From Natronorubrum aibiense (lineage in GTDB: Archaea > Halobacteriota > Halobacteria > Halobacteriales > Natrialbaceae), in contig NZ_CP045488.1 in NCBI RefSeq assembly GCF_009392895.1, positions 1,736,001 through 1,800,000 of the forward strand: DNA of 64,000 nt. The letters run 5' to 3'. The position numbers were made by a program, and so were the translations under genes. How positions within the stretch are numbered: position 1 is the stretch's first letter; every line of letters begins with the position of its first letter. Below the pieces are notes generated by a model. The model made no database searches. It worked only from the letters and a program-made list of their open reading frames with translations, and was not told the origin of the DNA. Below, piece by piece: positions 9,143-18,216 of this stretch.

Positions 9143-9985
9143 ATGCGCGCCTTTCGGATCGCTTACGACGGCACCGGCTACTACGGCTTCCAGCGCCAGC
9201 CCGACGTCGCGACCGTCGAGGACGCTATTTTCGACGCCGTACGCTCGCTCGAGGTGCTCGCGCCCGATGTCGACAAGCCCGCTGGGTACGCCGCCGCCGG
9301 CCGCACCGACGCCGGCGTCTCCGCACTCGCCCAGACGATTACCCTCGAGAGCCCAGACTGGCTGCGGCCGCGAGCGCTCAACGCCGATCTCCCCGCCGAC
9401 GTCCGCGCCTGGGCGTTCGCTGACGTCCCCGACTCGTTTCACGCTACCCACGACGCGACCCGGCGAACGTACACGTACCACCTCTACGCGCCGCCAGCCG
9501 CGGGCGGCAACAGTTCACGGCCCGTCTCGAAGTCGATCGACGACGACCGGTTCCACGCCGCCTGTGAGGCCCTGTCCGGTCCCCACGATTTCCACAACCT
9601 CACCCCGGACGACCACAACACCGAGCGCTCGCCGACGCTCGAGGCGACCCGCGACGGCGACTACCTCGTCCTCACCGTCACCGCCGGCGGCTTCGCCCGC
9701 GAACTCGTTCGGCGACTCGTCTCGCTCGCTCGGGCCGTCGCCACCGGCGCGGCCACGTTCAAAAAGATCGAGCGGGTTTTCGAGTCCGAGTCGCTGCCCG
9801 GCCACGAAGGGATCGCGCCCGCGCCGCCGGAACCGCTCGTGCTCGCCGATGTCGAGTATCCGGGTCTCGAGTTCGTCGTGGACGAACAGGCGGCCTCGAG
9901 TGCGCGGGAGCTCTTCGAAACGCGCTGTATCGACCGTCGAACCGGTGCACGGGTCGCCGGACAGATCGCCGACGGCGTTCGGTGA
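9143..9985 (+). CDS. truA: tRNA pseudouridine(38-40) synthase TruA
   Basis: A 280-residue TruA that converts uridines 38-40 of the tRNA anticodon stem to pseudouridine. The catalytic Asp is in AAGRTDAGVSA (D56). The N-terminal MRAFRIAYDGTGYYGFQRQP is the family signature, and the central RRTYTYHLY strand and C-terminal FARELVRRLV segment also fit. The ATG at 9143 is preferred because the protein then begins directly at the conserved strand; a TTG at 9128 would add five residues. It is a stand-alone housekeeping gene followed by a small membrane-protein gene. Confidence 0.93.
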   Translation: MRAFRIAYDGTGYYGFQRQPDVATVEDAIFDAVRSLEVLAPDVDKPAGYAAAGRTDAGVSALAQTITLESPDWLRPRALNADLPADVRAWAFADVPDSFHATHDATRRTYTYHLYAPPAAGGNSSRPVSKSIDDDRFHAACEALSGPHDFHNLTPDDHNTERSPTLEATRDGDYLVLTVTAGGFARELVRRLVSLARAVATGAATFKKIERVFESESLPGHEGIAPAPPEPLVLADVEYPGLEFVVDEQAASSARELFETRCIDRRTGARVAGQIADGVR

Positions 9986-10027
9986 GTGGACGATGATTTT
10001 TTATCGCCGGGGCCGACTGTTCGGCGC

Positions 10028-10270
10028 ATGGAACTGTCGCCGGAAGAGTACGGCGCGTACTGGCGGGCATCGCTCTACGTCGCTGCAGGAATCGTGATCG
10101 CGGTGCTCGGCACGCGCGTCACGTCTCCGTTTCTCTCCCATCCCAACGCCGGTGCGGTCGGACTCGGGCTCTTCCTGTTCGTGGCCACCGTCGTCGTGAG
10201 CGCGTTCGTCGCGATGCTCGGCGTCGCTCGCGTCGTCCGAACCGCTGTCGACGCCGAGATGCGTGGGTGA
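10028..10270 (+). CDS. small two-helix membrane protein
   Basis: An 80-residue protein with two hydrophobic segments (about residues 15-33 and 43-66) and a short charged tail, so an integral membrane protein with little outside the membrane. No family is recognised. It begins at the ATG at 10028, with a T/A-rich stretch (ttttttatc) about 30 bases upstream that could be its TATA element. It sits 42 bases after truA on the same strand. Confidence 0.6.
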   Translation: MELSPEEYGAYWRASLYVAAGIVIAVLGTRVTSPFLSHPNAGAVGLGLFLFVATVVVSAFVAMLGVARVVRTAVDAEMRG

Positions 10271-10393
10271 CCGCGCTACGGCAGGTGCTTTCAACACGCA
10301 CTCGCTCGAGTCGATGCCACATGACTCCGGCGTCGGTGCGACCCGACTCCGGCGGTGGACAGAGATTTATCCGCCCAGTCCGTTCGCTCTCCC

Positions 10394-10714
10394 ATGAGTG
10401 ACTCCGCCGATACCCAGTCCCCGGAAGACGCCGTTAGAGAAGCTGTCTCCCTGTTCCTCCAGCGGAACTTCCCACAGATTCAGGCCCACGGTGGCGACTC
10501 GTCGATCACCGAGGTCGACCTCGAGGCAGGTCACGTCTCGATCAACCTGAGTGGTGCCTGCAGCGGCTGTGGCGTCAGCCCGATGACGACCCAGGCGATC
10601 CAGCGCCGACTGCCGAGCGAGATCGACGAGATCGATCGCGTCTCGGTGACGACCGGCTTCGACGGCCTGACGGAGGGAACGCCTCGAGATATTTCCGACG
10701 ACGTCCCGTTCTGA
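10394..10714 (+). CDS. NifU C-terminal-domain Fe-S scaffold-like protein
   Basis: A 106-residue protein consisting of a NifU C-terminal (Nfu) domain, which carries and delivers Fe-S clusters. The cluster-binding CxxC is seen in SGACSGCGVSP, preceded by the family's GGDSSITEVD strand and followed by MTTQAIQRRL. It starts at the ATG at 10394, with the promoter-like ttatccg about 20 bases upstream. No other Fe-S assembly genes are adjacent, so it probably acts as a free-standing carrier. Confidence 0.85.
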   Translation: MSDSADTQSPEDAVREAVSLFLQRNFPQIQAHGGDSSITEVDLEAGHVSINLSGACSGCGVSPMTTQAIQRRLPSEIDEIDRVSVTTGFDGLTEGTPRDISDDVPF

Positions 10715-10816
10715 GTGGCCGTCAGTCGTACGTTTTTCCGGTAGCCGACAGGACGGTTCGTTCCGATACCTTCGGCGTTCGACACGCTTTACCACCTTCG
10801 TTGCGAAATCGCAGCC

Positions 10817-12628
10817 ATGAGTTCCGTTCCCGACCGCTCCGAGGTCGACGAGGTGTACACCTGGGACCTCGAGAGCATCTACGCGACCGACGACGACTGG
10901 GAGGCCGCCTACGAAGCGGTCGCCGAGCGCGTCGACGAGCTCGCCGCTTACGAGGGACAGGTCACCGACGACGCCGAGACGTTGCGTGCTGTCCTCGAGT
11001 TGCGCGACGAGATCATGCGCGAGGTATCGACAGTCGCTGCGTACGCTCGAATGCGCCGCGATGAGGATACGACCAATCAGGAGTATCAGGCACTGACCGC
11101 GCGAGCCCAGTCGCTGGCGGCCGACGCACAATCCGCTGCCTCGTTTATCGATCCCGAGATTCAGGAACTGACCCGCGAGGAGTTCGAGGAGATGGTCGAG
11201 GCCGAATCCACCCTCGAAACCTACGACCACTACGTCGACGACGTCCTCCGGATGAAACCCCACACCCGATCGGCGGAAGTCGAGGAGCTGCTCGCGGATT
11301 TGAGCGAGGTCACGGGCGCGACAGGCGAGGTCTACACGATGCTTTCGAACGCCGACATGGAGTTCCCCACCGTCGAGGACCCTGATGGCGAGGCTGTCGG
11401 GATTACCCAGAGCAACTTCGTGAACCTGCTCAAACGCCCCGATCGGGAGTTTCGACAGCGCGTCTACGACGCCTACTACGATGAGTGGGAGTCGGTCCGA
11501 AACACGGTCGCGACCGCCTACAAGAACAGCGTCAAAGCCGATGTGAAGACGGCCCAGGCGCGTAACTACGACACCGCCCGTGAGGCCGCCCTCGACGGGC
11601 CCAACGTCCCCGTCGACGTCTACGATACGCTCGTCGAGACTGTCCACGACAACCTCGACAAACTCCACCGTCACGCCGACCTCAAAGCCCAGGCGCTCGA
11701 GGTCGACGGCCTCGAGATGTGGGACGTCTACATGCCCCTCACCGGCGACGAAGGGCCGGACGTCGACTACGAGCAGGCGACCGAGTACGTCGTCGACGCG
11801 CTCGAACCGCTGGGCGAGGAGTACCAGTCCCGCGTTGCCGAGGGACTCGATTCCCAGTGGGTCGACGTCTACGAGAACGAGGGTAAACAGTCGGGTGCCT
11901 ACTCCGGCGGCACCTACGACACCCAGCCGTTTATCCTGATGAACTATCAGGACGACATCTCCTCGATGTACACGCTGGCCCACGAACTCGGCCATTCGAT
12001 GCATTCGGAACTCACGAAAGACGAACAGCCGTTCGTCTACTCCGGCTACGAGATCTTCGTGGCCGAAGTCGCCAGCACGGTCAACGAGGCCCTGCTGACG
12101 AACCACCTCCTCGAGACCGTCGACGACCCCGAGTTCCGCAAACATGTCTTGAACGAGTTCCTAGAGCGCGTGCGCTCGACGCTCTACCGCCAGACGCTGT
12201 TCGCGGAGTTCGAGCACAAGACCCACGAACTCGAGGAGGCGGGCGAACCGCTGACGGCGGACCGACTCGACGACCTCTATCAGGGGCTCAAAGCGGACTA
12301 CTACGAGCCCGCCGCGATCGACGACCGCATCGCCCGCGAGTGGATGCGCATTCCGCACTTCTACCGGGCCTTTTACGTCTACCAGTACGCGACCGGTATC
12401 TCCGCCGCGCTGGCGATCGTCGACGGGATCCTTCCGAACGGTGCCAGCGACGAACCCAACCGGGATGCCGCCGAGGACTACCTCGAGTTCCTCCGGCGTG
12501 GCTCCCGGGAGTACCCGCTCGAGCTGTTGCGGATCGCTGGCGTCGACATGAGTACGTCCGAGCCGATCGATCGCGCCCTCGAGACCTACGGCGAACGGCT
12601 CGACGAGATGGAAGCGCTGCTCGAGTAG
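10817..12628 (+). CDS. pepF: oligoendopeptidase F (M3 family metallopeptidase)
   Basis: A 603-residue cytoplasmic zinc peptidase of the M3B/PepF group, which cleaves short peptides. The HExxH zinc motif is HELGH at residues 389-393, followed 25-30 residues on by the third ligand region (GYEIFVAEVASTVNE). Length and the C-terminal Y.YATGISAALAI segment match PepF. It lies 65 bases upstream of the proteasome ATPase gene on the same strand. That suits a role in trimming peptides released by the proteasome, though this is inferred from position only. Confidence 0.93.
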   Translation: MSSVPDRSEVDEVYTWDLESIYATDDDWEAAYEAVAERVDELAAYEGQVTDDAETLRAVLELRDEIMREVSTVAAYARMRRDEDTTNQEYQALTARAQSLAADAQSAASFIDPEIQELTREEFEEMVEAESTLETYDHYVDDVLRMKPHTRSAEVEELLADLSEVTGATGEVYTMLSNADMEFPTVEDPDGEAVGITQSNFVNLLKRPDREFRQRVYDAYYDEWESVRNTVATAYKNSVKADVKTAQARNYDTAREAALDGPNVPVDVYDTLVETVHDNLDKLHRHADLKAQALEVDGLEMWDVYMPLTGDEGPDVDYEQATEYVVDALEPLGEEYQSRVAEGLDSQWVDVYENEGKQSGAYSGGTYDTQPFILMNYQDDISSMYTLAHELGHSMHSELTKDEQPFVYSGYEIFVAEVASTVNEALLTNHLLETVDDPEFRKHVLNEFLERVRSTLYRQTLFAEFEHKTHELEEAGEPLTADRLDDLYQGLKADYYEPAAIDDRIAREWMRIPHFYRAFYVYQYATGISAALAIVDGILPNGASDEPNRDAAEDYLEFLRRGSREYPLELLRIAGVDMSTSEPIDRALETYGERLDEMEALLE

Positions 12629-12693
12629 CACGCGAAAACCGTCCGCGACCCAAAGGCACATTTATCGTGGGGGACTTACCAGCGTACGTCAGG

Positions 12694-13926
12694 ATGTCTC
12701 GAAGCCCGTCTATTCCCGACCGACCTCACCGCGATATCGATCCCGATCTCCCCGACGATGAGCGGCTCGAGGCGCTCCGCGGGCATTTTGCCGATCTCGT
12801 GGACGTCAACGAACAGCTCTCCGACCAACTCGAGGCGGCCGACGAACGCCGCCAAAAACTGCGCGAGCGCGCCGACCGCGTCGAGCGCGAAAACGAGGCG
12901 CTCAAGAGTTCGTCGCTGTACATCGCCACCGTCGAGGACGTCCTCGAGAACGACGAAGTGATCGTCAAACAGCACGGTAACAACCAGGAAGTGCTCACCG
13001 ACGTCTCACCACAGATTCTCGAGGACGTCACGGCGGGCGACCGCGTCGCCGTCAACGACTCGTTTGCGATCCAGACGATCCTTGACGCCGAAACCGACGC
13101 GCGCGCCCAGTCGATGGAGATTACCGAGCGTCCCGAGGTCACCTACGCCGACATCGGCGGGATCGACGACCAGGTCCGCGAGGTTCGCGAGGCCGTCGAA
13201 CAACCGCTGGCCGAACCCGAGCTGTTCGACGAGGTCGGCATCGAGCCGCCAAGCGGCGTGCTCCTCTACGGTCCGCCGGGCACCGGGAAGACGATGCTCG
13301 CCAAAGCCGTCGCTCACGAGACCGACGCCACCTTCATCAAGATGGCCGGCTCGGAGCTCGTCCGCAAGTTCATCGGCGAAGGCTCCCGGCTCGTCCGTGA
13401 TCTCTTCGAGATGGCTCGCGAACGCCAGCCAGCGATCATCTTCATCGACGAGATCGACGCCATCGCCACCACACGAACAGAGTCCAAAACGTCGGGCGAC
13501 GCCGAAGTTCAGCGGACGATGATGCAACTCTTGAGCGAGATGGACGGCTTCGAGGCCCGCGGCGAGATCCGCATCATCGCCGCCACGAACCGCTTCGACA
13601 TGCTCGACCGCGCGATCCTCCGCCCGGGCCGGTTCGACCGCCTCATCGAGGTGCCCGAACCCGACCGCGACGGTCGCGAGCAGATCCTCCAGATTCACAC
13701 CCGCGGCATGAACGTCAGCGACGACGTCGACTTCGAGACGCTCTCCGAAGAGACCGAAGGCTACTCCGGGGCCGAAATCGAAAGTCTCGCTACCGAAGCC
13801 GGCATGTTTGCCATCCGCGACGACCGCGACGAGGTCCACCACGAAGACTTCCTCGAGGCCCTAGAGAAAATCGAAAACGACGACTCGAGCGACGTCATCT
13901 CCTCGGCCGGCTACTTCTACCAGTAA
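12694..13926 (+). CDS. pan: proteasome-activating nucleotidase PAN
   Basis: A 410-residue AAA ATPase that unfolds substrates and feeds them to the 20S proteasome. In order: an N-terminal coiled coil (about 30-75), an OB domain, Walker A GPPGTGKT at 193-200, Walker B IIFIDEID, the second region of homology (ATNRFDMLDRAILRPGRFDR), a C-domain, and the C-terminal tripeptide FYQ. The tripeptide fits the hydrophobic-Tyr-X gate-opening motif. The ATG at 12694 gives the expected length; the frame is open further upstream, over the end of pepF, but that part is a non-coding shadow. Confidence 0.96.
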   Translation: MSRSPSIPDRPHRDIDPDLPDDERLEALRGHFADLVDVNEQLSDQLEAADERRQKLRERADRVERENEALKSSSLYIATVEDVLENDEVIVKQHGNNQEVLTDVSPQILEDVTAGDRVAVNDSFAIQTILDAETDARAQSMEITERPEVTYADIGGIDDQVREVREAVEQPLAEPELFDEVGIEPPSGVLLYGPPGTGKTMLAKAVAHETDATFIKMAGSELVRKFIGEGSRLVRDLFEMARERQPAIIFIDEIDAIATTRTESKTSGDAEVQRTMMQLLSEMDGFEARGEIRIIAATNRFDMLDRAILRPGRFDRLIEVPEPDRDGREQILQIHTRGMNVSDDVDFETLSEETEGYSGAEIESLATEAGMFAIRDDRDEVHHEDFLEALEKIENDDSSDVISSAGYFYQ

Positions 13927-13989
13927 GGCTGCTGAAGCGTTTTTCCGCTAGATCGCAACATCTTACGCTGTTCATCCCCGAACACAGGT

Positions 13990-14469
13990 ATGAGTCTGAT
14001 TCGAGTCGTCTGGGGATCGGCGTCTGCGCCGACCGAGATGGCGTCGTACGACGCTGCACTCGCAGCGGCCGGCGTCGAGAACTACAATCTCGTCTCTGTC
14101 TCTTCCGTGATTCCGGCGGCAACCGACGTCGAAGCCGTCGGCACCGCACCAGACCTCGGCCCCGCCGGCGAGCGACTGACCGTCGTCGAGGCTCGGGCCA
14201 CCACAGCCGGCCCGGGACAGGTGTCGGCCGCGCTCGCGTGGTCGCAAGCCGCCGACGACGGGCCGGGACTGTTCTACGAAGTTGCGGGCGAGACGGACGC
14301 CAAGGACGTCGACCGACGCGTCCACGAGGGGCTGCGTGCAGGCCAAGAACTTCGCGACTGGGAGTTCACCGACCCGAACGTCGTCGTCGAGAGCGAACAG
14401 GCGAAATCGGGAACGTACACGACGGCACTCGTACTGGCTGTTTACGGCGAAAGCGAGCCGATTTGTTAA
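13990..14469 (+). CDS. pdaD: pyruvoyl-dependent arginine decarboxylase
   Basis: A 159-residue PvlArgDC, which converts arginine to agmatine. In archaea this serves polyamine synthesis and provides agmatine for tRNA-Ile2 agmatidine modification. The self-cleavage site is visible in NYNLVSVSSVIP: cleavage between S38 and S39 yields the beta and alpha chains and the pyruvoyl cofactor. The C-terminal GTYTTALVLAVYG strand fits the family. Length is normal. It is followed closely by a small conserved gene on the same strand. Confidence 0.93.
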   Translation: MSLIRVVWGSASAPTEMASYDAALAAAGVENYNLVSVSSVIPAATDVEAVGTAPDLGPAGERLTVVEARATTAGPGQVSAALAWSQAADDGPGLFYEVAGETDAKDVDRRVHEGLRAGQELRDWEFTDPNVVVESEQAKSGTYTTALVLAVYGESEPIC

Positions 14470-14552
14470 CCAGTGACAAGTCCGACTGTCCGGATTGTCC
14501 GAAGGCGAATCCTTTTCACCTGTCGGTACGTTGGTCCGGGTACACACTTCTC

Positions 14553-14951
14553 ATGAACGGAAATACGCCGTACGCAGGGCTGCCGGGAGAAACGGGTGCT
14601 GGTCAGCGTGCCGCGGCGGACGTTCCGGACCTCTCGAGGGCGCAAAAACGGCTGCTTCACCGCGACGTCTCGCGGATCGCCGCCCGCACACGAGAGTTCC
14701 TCCCCGACGAGTACGTCGTCGACTCGGAGATCTCGAGCGGACTCACCGGTCCGCAGGTCACCGTCGCTGTCCGCCCGCCGGTTGGCCACGCCGTCAGCGC
14801 CGGGTTTACGCCCGACGTCGACGAGGTCGCGGCCGCAGACGAGGTCATCACGGCCGCCGAACGCGACGAAGTCGCCCGCGGACTGGCTGCAAGCGCCGCA
14901 CTGCAGGTCAAACAGGCTATCAGTAACGGCGTCACGCCAACCGCGAAGTAA
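14553..14951 (+). CDS. conserved haloarchaeal protein (DUF5811-like)
   Basis: A 132-residue acidic protein without membrane segments or cysteines. The opening MNGNTPYAGLPGETGAGQRAAADVPDLS is, from memory, that of a family found widely in haloarchaea and labelled DUF5811; function unknown. The C-terminal half is alanine-rich and probably helical. It starts at the ATG at 14553, 83 bases after pdaD on the same strand, and a shared transcript is possible. Confidence 0.7.
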   Translation: MNGNTPYAGLPGETGAGQRAAADVPDLSRAQKRLLHRDVSRIAARTREFLPDEYVVDSEISSGLTGPQVTVAVRPPVGHAVSAGFTPDVDEVAAADEVITAAERDEVARGLAASAALQVKQAISNGVTPTAK

Positions 14952-15084
14952 GGCGTTCAGGTACGACGTTCAGTTCTCGGGCACCGCGCCCGCGCATCGT
15001 CTCTTACTTGGATAGCCTCGGCTCTTGGGTTGCAAATCGACCGTTCACCCGAAGCGGTTCGACCACCGCACTCAACGACGGCGC

Positions 15085-15486
15085 TCAGTACAACAACTGC
15101 TCGAGTTGGTGGCGGCGTCGCTCGAGGTCGATCGCTGGCTCGATCGACGGATCCGCACTGAGTCGATCGAGGACCAGGAGCGGGTCCGTGCCCGCCCGTT
15201 CGACGGCCTCGAGTAGCGTCTCGATCGCCGATCGATTGGTCGCAAGCGAGGAACACAGCCCCAGCACGAGCGAAAGCGGCACCGCCGCGTCCGCCGTCGT
15301 CGGAAACGCATCGCTGACGCGGGCAAACTCCGGCTCGCTACTCGAGTCGATCGACGCGGCCGCTGATTCGACAGTGAGACAGCGCGTACAGAGCGTCGCT
15401 GCTGCTGATTCGTCCGGCGCGTACGCTCGATACCGCTCCGGAACGGAAAACACGATCGTCGGTGCGTCACACGCTGCACAGGCCAT
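15085..15486 (-). CDS. small putative zinc-binding haloarchaeal protein
   Basis: A 133-residue protein that opens with MACAACDAPTIVF and has a second CTRC at residues 33-36. The two CxxC pairs would bind one zinc ion. The rest is alanine- and leucine-rich and likely helical. It resembles a haloarchaeal family of unknown function (DUF6276 by memory, not certain). It lies directly downstream of atpD on the same strand with a 21-base gap, so it is probably co-transcribed with atpD. Confidence 0.6.
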   Translation of the reverse strand: MACAACDAPTIVFSVPERYRAYAPDESAAATLCTRCLTVESAAASIDSSSEPEFARVSDAFPTTADAAVPLSLVLGLCSSLATNRSAIETLLEAVERAGTDPLLVLDRLSADPSIEPAIDLERRRHQLEQLLY

Positions 15487-15507
15487 AGTGGGTCGTTGCG
15501 GGCGAGT

Positions 15508-16242
15508 TCAGTCGCCGCCCGGAATACCGCCTGCAGTCGACTGCTCCATGTCTGGCTCGGCCGTGCTGTCGGCTTCCGCCGCTTCTTCTTCTTCGGCCTC
15601 CCGCTCTGCTTTCTCCTGTTGTTCTTTCTTCTCTTTGATCTTCTTCAAGCGGAAGGTCTCCTCACGCTCTTGCTCCTCAAGTTTCTGCTCGATGTACTCC
15701 TGATTCTCGTAGAGGTCGGGTAGGAGTTTGAATTCGAGTGCGTTGACACGACGCTTGGTCGTCTCGATCTCGCGGAGCATCTTCTTCATCGCTGTCTCGA
15801 CTTCGGCGGCGAGGATGATGCTCTCCAGAAGGTCTTCGTAGGCTTCGGCGGCTTCGTCGATACGGGCGGAAGTGCCCATGATCCCGTAGCCACGTTGATC
15901 TAAGCTCTTCGAGACTCGCGAGGACTCGATCTGAGGGACGACGACGCCCATGATGTTTTTCGACTCGGTGGTGATCTCGGGGTGTTCCTGCAACGCCGCG
16001 GCAGCGCCGCGAACCGCGACGTCGCCTTCCATGGCCCGCGCCATGTTGATTTTCTTCTGGGCGGCTTCGTAGTCGTCGGCTAAGTCACCGCGGACGTCCT
16101 GGGCTTTGTCCAGGATGTCCATGAACTCCATAATCAGCCCGTCCCGTTTCTTCTCTAAGGTGCCGTGCCCGCGCTCGGAGAGTTCGATCCGATCCTCGAT
16201 CTCCATCAGGTTCTTGCGGGTGGGCTTGACGTCCTTGGCCAT
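15508..16242 (-). CDS. atpD: A-type ATP synthase subunit D
   Basis: A 244-residue central-stalk subunit of the archaeal A1Ao ATP synthase. It begins with the family signature ([30 protein letters not shown], split here across residues 6-35) and is largely two long antiparallel helices that form the rotor coiled coil. The C-terminal 60 residues are a Glu/Lys-rich extension typical of halophiles. It is not contiguous with the other eight subunit genes: an acyl-CoA ligase gene intervenes. The 140-base upstream gap holds its own promoter-like sequence (around 16273-16290). Confidence 0.95.
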   Translation of the reverse strand: MAKDVKPTRKNLMEIEDRIELSERGHGTLEKKRDGLIMEFMDILDKAQDVRGDLADDYEAAQKKINMARAMEGDVAVRGAAAALQEHPEITTESKNIMGVVVPQIESSRVSKSLDQRGYGIMGTSARIDEAAEAYEDLLESIILAAEVETAMKKMLREIETTKRRVNALEFKLLPDLYENQEYIEQKLEEQEREETFRLKKIKEKKEQQEKAEREAEEEEAAEADSTAEPDMEQSTAGGIPGGD

Positions 16243-16272
16243 CTTGTGGGGGGATTGCGCACCCAGCCGGAT

Positions 16273-16286
16273 AACTGTTTACAGTT
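16273..16286 (-). promoter_or_regulatory. palindrome in the atpD upstream region
   Basis: The segment reads aactg-ttta-cagtt, a perfect 5-bp inverted repeat with a 4-base centre, 31-44 bases upstream of the atpD start. On the minus strand its TAAA centre lies where a TATA element would be expected for a short-leader transcript. It supports separate transcription of atpD and could be a regulator site, but no regulator is known. Confidence 0.35.
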
Positions 16287-16383
16287 TTCTGCGTCGGTCC
16301 CCCACATCAGCGCCGCTCATCCACCACCGACCGCCCCTCGAGCTGACCTCGAGCGGGCCCCTTTCGATACTGCCGAAGTAGTA

Positions 16384-18006
16384 TCACCCCTGGCCGACCA
16401 TCCGGTCTTCGTCTTCCCACTCCTCCTGCCGGAGTTCGTACTTCTGAATCTTGCCCGTTGCCGTCGTGGGCAGTTCGTCGACGAACTCGATCCGTCGAAC
16501 GGTCTTGTATCCGGCGAGGTGCTCGCGCGTGAACGCGACGAGGTCGTCGACCGACACACCGGGTTCGTCGGGGTCGCTGCTCGCCGGCACGACGAACGCC
16601 TTCGGCGTCTCGCCCCACTCGTCGCTCGGGGCCGGAATCACCGCGACGTCAGCCACCTCGGGATGGTCGAACAGCGTGTCCTCGAGTTCGATGCTCGAGA
16701 TGTTCTCGCCGCCCGAGATGATAATGTCCTTCTTGCGGTCCTGAATCGCGATCATCCCGTGTTCGTCGATCGTCGCGAGATCGCCAGTGTGATAGTAGCC
16801 CTCGACGCGGTCGGAAAACGCCTCCTCGGTGGCGTCGGGTTTCCCCCAGTACTTTTCCATGACTTGGTTCCCGCGGACGACGACCTCGCCGAGCGTGTCG
16901 TCGTCCCGTGGGACGTCGTTGCCGTCCTCGTCGACGACGCGGATCTCGGTTCCCAGAAAGGCAAGTCCTTGCCGTTTTTTGATCCGGAACCGGTCGTCGC
17001 TATCCGTTTCGAAGTGGCGCGCAGCGTCGGAGGTCGTGATCAGCGGTCCCGTCTCAGTCGCCCCGTAGACGTGTTTCAGGTACCAGCCGAACTCGTCTTC
17101 GACAGTCCGGATCGTCGCCTCCGGCGGCGCACTGCCGGCAGTCGCAAGTCGGACCGGCGCGTCGCCGGTCGTCTCGGGGTCGTGGTCGTTGTAGTAGTCG
17201 ACGAGCATGTTCAACACTGTCGGTGCGCCGCACATGTACGAGACGTTCTCCTCGCGAACTGTCTCGAAGATTTCGCCGGCGTCGATCCCGCGCGTACAGA
17301 CATGCGTCGCGCCGATCCCGGTGACGGCGAAGATGTGACCCCAGCCGTTGGCGTGGAACATCGGCAGCGTCCACAGGTAGACGTCGTCGTCGCTGATCTC
17401 CTGATGGGCGACCGTCAGATAGGCGTGGATCGTCTCCCCGCGGTGCGTTCGACAGACGCCTTTCGGATCGCCCGTCGTCCCCGAAGTGTAGTTGATCGTG
17501 ATGATCTCGTCTTCGTCCATCTCGGGCCGGTCGTAGTCGGTGCCCGCGTCTTCGAGGACGGCGTCGAACGACTCCCACTCACCCTCGACAGCGTCGACGT
17601 CGTTCGTAATGAACGTCTCCGTCGGCACGTCGTCCCGAACCGCCTCGATGTTTTCGGCGTACTCGTAATCGGCGTAGATGGCGTCGACACCGGCGTCCGA
17701 GAGGATATACGCGAAGTCGTCCGGTGTGAGCCGGTAGTTCAGTGGCGTGTGAATCGCCCCCGTCTGCATGATTCCGTACGCCGCCTCGAGGTGGTAGTGC
17801 GTGTTCGGGTCCAACACGGCGACGCGGTCGCCTTTCTCGATCCCCCGCTGTTGGAGCGCAGCCGAGAATCGATCGGCGCGATCGCCGAGTTCGTCGTACG
17901 TGAATCGTTCCCCCGTGGTGGCGACGACTGCCTCGTCGTCGCCGTAGTGCGTTCGTGCCCGGTCTAAGAACTCCGCAACGAGCAGTGGTTTGTGCATACA
18001 TACCAT
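16384..18006 (-). CDS. AMP-forming acyl-CoA synthetase (fatty-acid-CoA ligase type)
   Basis: A 540-residue adenylate-forming enzyme that activates a carboxylic acid with ATP and joins it to CoA. The P-loop motif is YTSGTTGDPKGV, the A5-type motif is YGATETGPL, the hinge region is GYYHTGDLATIDEHG, and the catalytic lysine is in TATGKIQKYELR near the C-terminus. The overall sequence is closest to medium- or long-chain fatty-acid-CoA ligases; the exact substrate cannot be read. The start is ATG 18006 or 17997 (MHKPLL, the more family-like). A TATA-like attataaatc lies about 35 bases upstream on the minus strand. It sits between atpB and atpD on the same strand. Confidence 0.88.
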   Translation of the reverse strand: MVCMHKPLLVAEFLDRARTHYGDDEAVVATTGERFTYDELGDRADRFSAALQQRGIEKGDRVAVLDPNTHYHLEAAYGIMQTGAIHTPLNYRLTPDDFAYILSDAGVDAIYADYEYAENIEAVRDDVPTETFITNDVDAVEGEWESFDAVLEDAGTDYDRPEMDEDEIITINYTSGTTGDPKGVCRTHRGETIHAYLTVAHQEISDDDVYLWTLPMFHANGWGHIFAVTGIGATHVCTRGIDAGEIFETVREENVSYMCGAPTVLNMLVDYYNDHDPETTGDAPVRLATAGSAPPEATIRTVEDEFGWYLKHVYGATETGPLITTSDAARHFETDSDDRFRIKKRQGLAFLGTEIRVVDEDGNDVPRDDDTLGEVVVRGNQVMEKYWGKPDATEEAFSDRVEGYYHTGDLATIDEHGMIAIQDRKKDIIISGGENISSIELEDTLFDHPEVADVAVIPAPSDEWGETPKAFVVPASSDPDEPGVSVDDLVAFTREHLAGYKTVRRIEFVDELPTTATGKIQKYELRQEEWEDEDRMVGQG

Positions 18007-18107
18007 GATTTATCGACGGCGTATACGACTGTTTCGATTTATAATCCATATTATGTGTTTTACGAGACAGCGATCAACACGGTTTCGCCATCCACTCCAG
18101 CCATCGC

Positions 18108-18124
18108 CGCGCGTTCTACGCGCG
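18108..18124 (-). terminator. GC hairpin downstream of atpB
   Basis: A 6-bp stem (cgcgcg/cgcgcg) with a 5-base loop lies about 95 bases beyond the atpB stop in the gap before the acyl-CoA ligase promoter. It may mark the end of the ATP synthase transcript. Archaeal termination usually relies on T-runs rather than hairpins, so this is weak. Confidence 0.2.
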
Positions 18125-18216
18125 ATGCGACTCGAGTTGGCGTCGGGTCAGGATGTCACATTGGCCGGGTCGTTATTCCAGCCGTCGAAAGACCGAGTCG
18201 AAAAGAACTGCCTCGA

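Noticed and set aside
10367-12145. A 592-codon minus-strand frame over the pepF region
   Set aside because: Antisense to pepF and the NifU-like gene, both with diagnostic motifs; no promoter or domain of its own.
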